Source of the DNA: an uncultured Collinsella sp.
GTDB taxonomy: Bacteria; Actinomycetota; Coriobacteriia; Coriobacteriales; Coriobacteriaceae
Length of the DNA stretch: 8,631 bases
Direction of reading: 5' to 3'
Assembly (NCBI GenBank): GCA_958372035.1
Contig: CATXML010000041.1
Span: forward strand, 1-8,631
This document shows positions 6,594-8,631 of the stretch, one piece after another. The notes beneath the pieces are model-generated. The model saw only the letters and a list, made by a program, of their open reading frames with translations. It was not told the DNA's origin and made no database searches. The translations under genes were made by a program, and so were the position numbers. Each line of letters opens with the position of its first letter. The first letter of the stretch is position 1.

Positions 6594-7649
6594 TCATCCT
6601 CCGATTTGGGACATAAATCGTTGCGTGCCCTCAATTATCGCGTGTTCCTGCGGTTTGTGGGCCACGGCATCGCGCCAAATCGAAAGCACCTGCATATCAT
6701 CACCACGGCGCAGCGCCTCACGCACCGAATACTCGGCATCGCTGAACAGGCACGGACGCACGTTGCCATCGGCCGTCAGGCGCAGACGGTTGCAATTCGC
6801 ACAAAAATGATTGGACATGGCGCTGATAAAGCCGACCGTTCCCGCCGCGCCCGGAAAGCGCCAATAGCGCGCGGGGCCCGCGCCGGCAGGAGCGTCGGTG
6901 ATGTCAAGCGGTTCGAGCTCGCCCAGACCCGTCGCGGCGGCCCCAGCATTGATGCGCGCCCGCAGCTCGTCGCTCGGCACGGTATCGCTCGCGTCCCACA
7001 GCTCGGGATTGAGCGCGGGCGCATGCGGGTCCACAGCGCAATGCGAGCTCGTGTGTTCGTCGCCGATGGGCATGTATTCGATAAAGCGCAGGTGGATGGG
7101 ACGGTCGAGCGTGAGCCGCGCGAGGGCCGCCACATCCTGGTTGAGCCGGCGCACCACAACGCAGTTGACCTTAACGGGCTCAAAGCCCCAGGCCAGCGCC
7201 GCGTCGATGCCCGCCATGGTCTGCTCGAGCCGGCCCAGGCGCGTGATCTTTCCAAAGAGCGTAGGGTCGAGCGTGTCGAGCGAGATGTTGACGCGGTTAA
7301 GGCCGGCATCTTTGAGCTGCGGTGCCAGCTTGGGCAGCAGGGCACCGTTGGTGGTGAGCGAGATGTCCTCGATCTGCGGAATCGCGCGGATGTCGCGAAT
7401 GAGCGGGATGATACGGCGGCTGACCAGCGGCTCGCCGCCCGTCAGGCGCACGCGGCGAATGCCCTCCCCCGCCACTAAGCGCACAAAGCGGGCGATCTCC
7501 TCGGCGCTGAGTAGTTCGTCGTGCGCGCGGGGCGCTACGCCATCGGCCGGCATGCAATAGATGCAGCGGAAATTGCACTTGTCGGTAACGGCAATGCGCA
7601 GGTAGTTAATGTCGCGGCCAAAGCCGTCATGTTGCACGTGCCCGTCCAC
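6594..7649 (-). CDS. moaA: GTP 3',8-cyclase (radical SAM), first step of molybdenum cofactor synthesis
   Basis: MoaA uses S-adenosylmethionine and two [4Fe-4S] clusters to convert GTP to 3',8-cyclo-7,8-dihydro-GTP, the substrate of MoaC. The 351-residue product has the radical-SAM cluster motif CNFRCIYC (C25, C29, C32), LTGGEP (69-74) and the C-terminal cluster C283-x2-C286-x13-C300 in FCANCNRLRLTADG. It also has GAGPARYWRFPG and VGFIS from the substrate pocket, and ends in the Gly-Gly that matters for function in the family. It is about 20 residues longer than common MoaA (about 330) because of a loop near 198-225, after IEYMPIGDE. The start is GTG, supported by GGGGAGGG (7661-7654) 4 nt upstream and by the conserved INYLRIAVTDKCNFRC block soon after. 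Its end encodes the ribosome binding site of moaC-mobB. The two genes form an operon. Confidence 0.97.
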   Translation of the reverse strand: MDGHVQHDGFGRDINYLRIAVTDKCNFRCIYCMPADGVAPRAHDELLSAEEIARFVRLVAGEGIRRVRLTGGEPLVSRRIIPLIRDIRAIPQIEDISLTTNGALLPKLAPQLKDAGLNRVNISLDTLDPTLFGKITRLGRLEQTMAGIDAALAWGFEPVKVNCVVVRRLNQDVAALARLTLDRPIHLRFIEYMPIGDEHTSSHCAVDPHAPALNPELWDASDTVPSDELRARINAGAAATGLGELEPLDITDAPAGAGPARYWRFPGAAGTVGFISAMSNHFCANCNRLRLTADGNVRPCLFSDAEYSVREALRRGDDMQVLSIWRDAVAHKPQEHAIIEGTQRFMSQIGG

Positions 7650-7689
7650 GCAGCCCTCCCCTCACGCTGACCTTTATTCTTCGGGGAAT

Positions 7690-7695
7690 ATAGTA
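7690..7695 (-). promoter_or_regulatory. Possible -10 box of the moaA operon
   Basis: TACTAT on the minus strand (an overlapping TATATT lies at 7692-7687) sits about 40 nt before the GTG start in a locally AT-rich patch. No convincing -35 is seen at 16-18 bp; the sequence there reads GTCGAC. A small hairpin, TATTCT/GGAATA (7675-7690), partly overlaps the box. A start here gives a leader too short for a Moco-type riboswitch. Confidence 0.33.
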
Positions 7696-7778
7696 CCGCA
7701 CGGGAAGAATGGGTCGACATGCGTACGACACGAAAGACCTTTGCGAGCAAGACCGGCTTCCCAAGCCCATCTTCAACA

Positions 7779-7845
7779 CAGACCATCACAACATTCGATG
7801 CTTTTCCCGATTTTGGCGAAAAACGTCGAATGTTGTGATGGTCTG
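7779..7845. repeat. Palindromic intergenic element, copy 2 (opposite orientation)
   Basis: A perfect 20-bp inverted repeat has the left arm CAGACCATCACAACATTCGA (7779-7798) and its exact complement at 7826-7845, around a 27-nt loop. Read on the minus strand, the loop matches that of copy 1 (3785-3849) at about 21 of 27 positions, including CGTTTTTCG, CAAAATCG and the terminal CA. One stem pair differs from copy 1 as A-T versus G-C, so pairing is kept. It lies 37 bp beyond the stop codon of the upstream endonuclease-like gene and about 130 bp before moaA. The rest of 7650-7882 holds a small GGCTT-CCC-AAGCC hairpin (7755-7767) and the moaA promoter region. Confidence 0.85.
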
Positions 7846-7882
7846 CCTGCCCACGGCACCCCGTAGAAGGACCAAAACGCCC

Positions 7883-8631
7883 CTAGAGGCCGCCGTCCCA
7901 GTGCCGAATCACGAATTCTCGCAGGTCGTTCTGCCGCTTTTGGAACGCTTCGCTTCGGTCGCACTTGAGACCCATCGCGAGCGCGATGGCGTTCATCGCC
8001 CGGTGCAATTGCAGCTGATGGGCAAACTGAGTCCCGGTGAGGACGATCATCCTAAAGCCCAGCGCGCTCAGCACGGTCATACGCTCCGCATCCGACGCGC
8101 TGCGCTGTTTATCAAGATGGTCCGAGCCGTTGTATTCAATCCCCGTACCGCTCGCAGACGCATATACGTCGTTCTCGAAATACCCGGCCTTTGCGAGATA
8201 CTTGAACTCGTTGGGAACATCGACCCAATGGTTGAGCTCGATCTTGGCGTATCCCAGCCCGCCCTGGGAACGTTTTGCTACGACCATGATTGCGGTGGCC
8301 GTCTCCATGGGCGACCGCGCGCCATCGTGCACGCGCTTGAGCACGGCGGCCGCGCGTATGGCCCCCTGACGAGATCGGTTCTCATTGCAATAGGCAATCA
8401 AGTCGGCAACGGTATACCTCTGCCCCATCTCGATATAATCGCCTGTCGACAGATGATTCAAATGGTATCGGGCACAGATTTCGTAGCCATATTCCAGCTG
8501 CTCGGGCTCACTCATCCACGAACCCGCCTGGACAAAGCACATGGCCTCATCAACCACCAGAAGGCCCTCTGCCACCTCGATAAGATGGCCTGGAGGTACC
8601 GGCGCCCCAAACACGTGGCACCTAAACCCAG
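7883..8631 (-). CDS. Uncharacterised protein with a DUF559/Vsr-like endonuclease-type C-terminal domain, 5' end cut by the window
   Basis: The frame stays open to the window edge, so the true start lies outside. A GTG at 8614 gives 243 residues but has no clear ribosome binding site, and open codons precede it; numbering here uses that GTG as 1. The N-terminal part (HVFGAPVPPGHL then VAEGLLVVDEAMCFVQ) and the later ARSPMETAT (99-107) resemble the arrangement I recall in actinobacterial DUF559 proteins. The C-terminal part fits a PD-(D/E)xK-like pattern: FENDVY (D149), GIEYNGSDH (E160, N162, H166), then DAERMTVLSALGFRMIVLT (175-193). In related nucleases the third position after the conserved Glu is often Asp; here it is Asn, so catalytic activity is uncertain. 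No partner methylase, toxin or other defence gene is visible nearby. The role is unknown; DNA repair, defence and mobile-element functions are all possible. Confidence 0.72.
   Translation of the reverse strand, partial: GFRCHVFGAPVPPGHLIEVAEGLLVVDEAMCFVQAGSWMSEPEQLEYGYEICARYHLNHLSTGDYIEMGQRYTVADLIAYCNENRSRQGAIRAAAVLKRVHDGARSPMETATAIMVVAKRSQGGLGYAKIELNHWVDVPNEFKYLAKAGYFENDVYASASGTGIEYNGSDHLDKQRSASDAERMTVLSALGFRMIVLTGTQFAHQLQLHRAMNAIALAMGLKCDRSEAFQKRQNDLREFVIRHWDGGL

Noticed and set aside
5279..6616. 445-codon plus-strand open frame antisense to moaC-mobB
   Set aside because: It mirrors almost exactly the span of a well-supported gene, is rich in Arg/Gly/His/Ala and shows no domain. The length is explained by codon bias of the real gene.
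7650..7778. Moco riboswitch upstream of moaA
   Set aside because: The likely promoter leaves a leader of only about 30-40 nt, and I see just small isolated hairpins rather than the multi-stem Moco RNA architecture.

Overview
The window is GC-rich bacterial chromosome. It is densely packed, and every convincing gene lies on the minus strand. Base composition, the style of the proteins and the actinobacterial-type DUF559-like protein at the right edge suggest an actinobacterium. My best guess is an anaerobic gut member of the Coriobacteriia such as Collinsella. That is an impression from recalled families, not a database result.

Reading in the direction of transcription (right to left), the layout is as follows. 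(1) 8631-7883: a protein with a restriction-endonuclease-like C-terminal domain, cut at its 5' end by the window edge. (2) 7882-7650: an intergenic region holding a 67-bp palindromic element (7779-7845) and a possible moaA promoter. (3) 7649-5285: a two-gene molybdenum-cofactor operon, moaA followed after 4 bp by a fused moaC-mobB. (4) 5284-5131: an intergenic region with a stem-loop that contains the moaC-mobB stop codon. (5) 5130-3850: a 12-helix MFS transporter of unknown substrate. (6) 3849-3604: an intergenic region with a second copy of the palindromic element (3785-3849), a 15-bp tandem repeat and a likely gatC promoter. (7) 3603-102: the gatC-gatA-gatB operon, whose two junctions are both one-base TAATG overlaps. 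(8) A hairpin at 35-13, probably the operon terminator.

Functionally, GatCAB is the tRNA-dependent amidotransferase that makes Gln-tRNA(Gln) and/or Asn-tRNA(Asn) from mischarged precursors. MoaA and the MoaC part of the fusion carry out the first two steps of molybdopterin synthesis (GTP to cyclic pyranopterin monophosphate). The MobB part is a GTPase that helps the late guanylation step giving MGD-type cofactor. The MFS gene and the endonuclease-like gene have no evident link to either pathway.

The most unusual signals are four. Two copies of one palindromic intergenic element lie in opposite orientation, have compensated stem differences and bracket the MFS/Moco block. MoaC and MobB are fused. 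GatB carries an insertion of about 60-70 residues in its catalytic region. The right-edge protein belongs to a little-described endonuclease-like family. I saw no tRNA, rRNA, CRISPR array, insertion sequence or phage gene.
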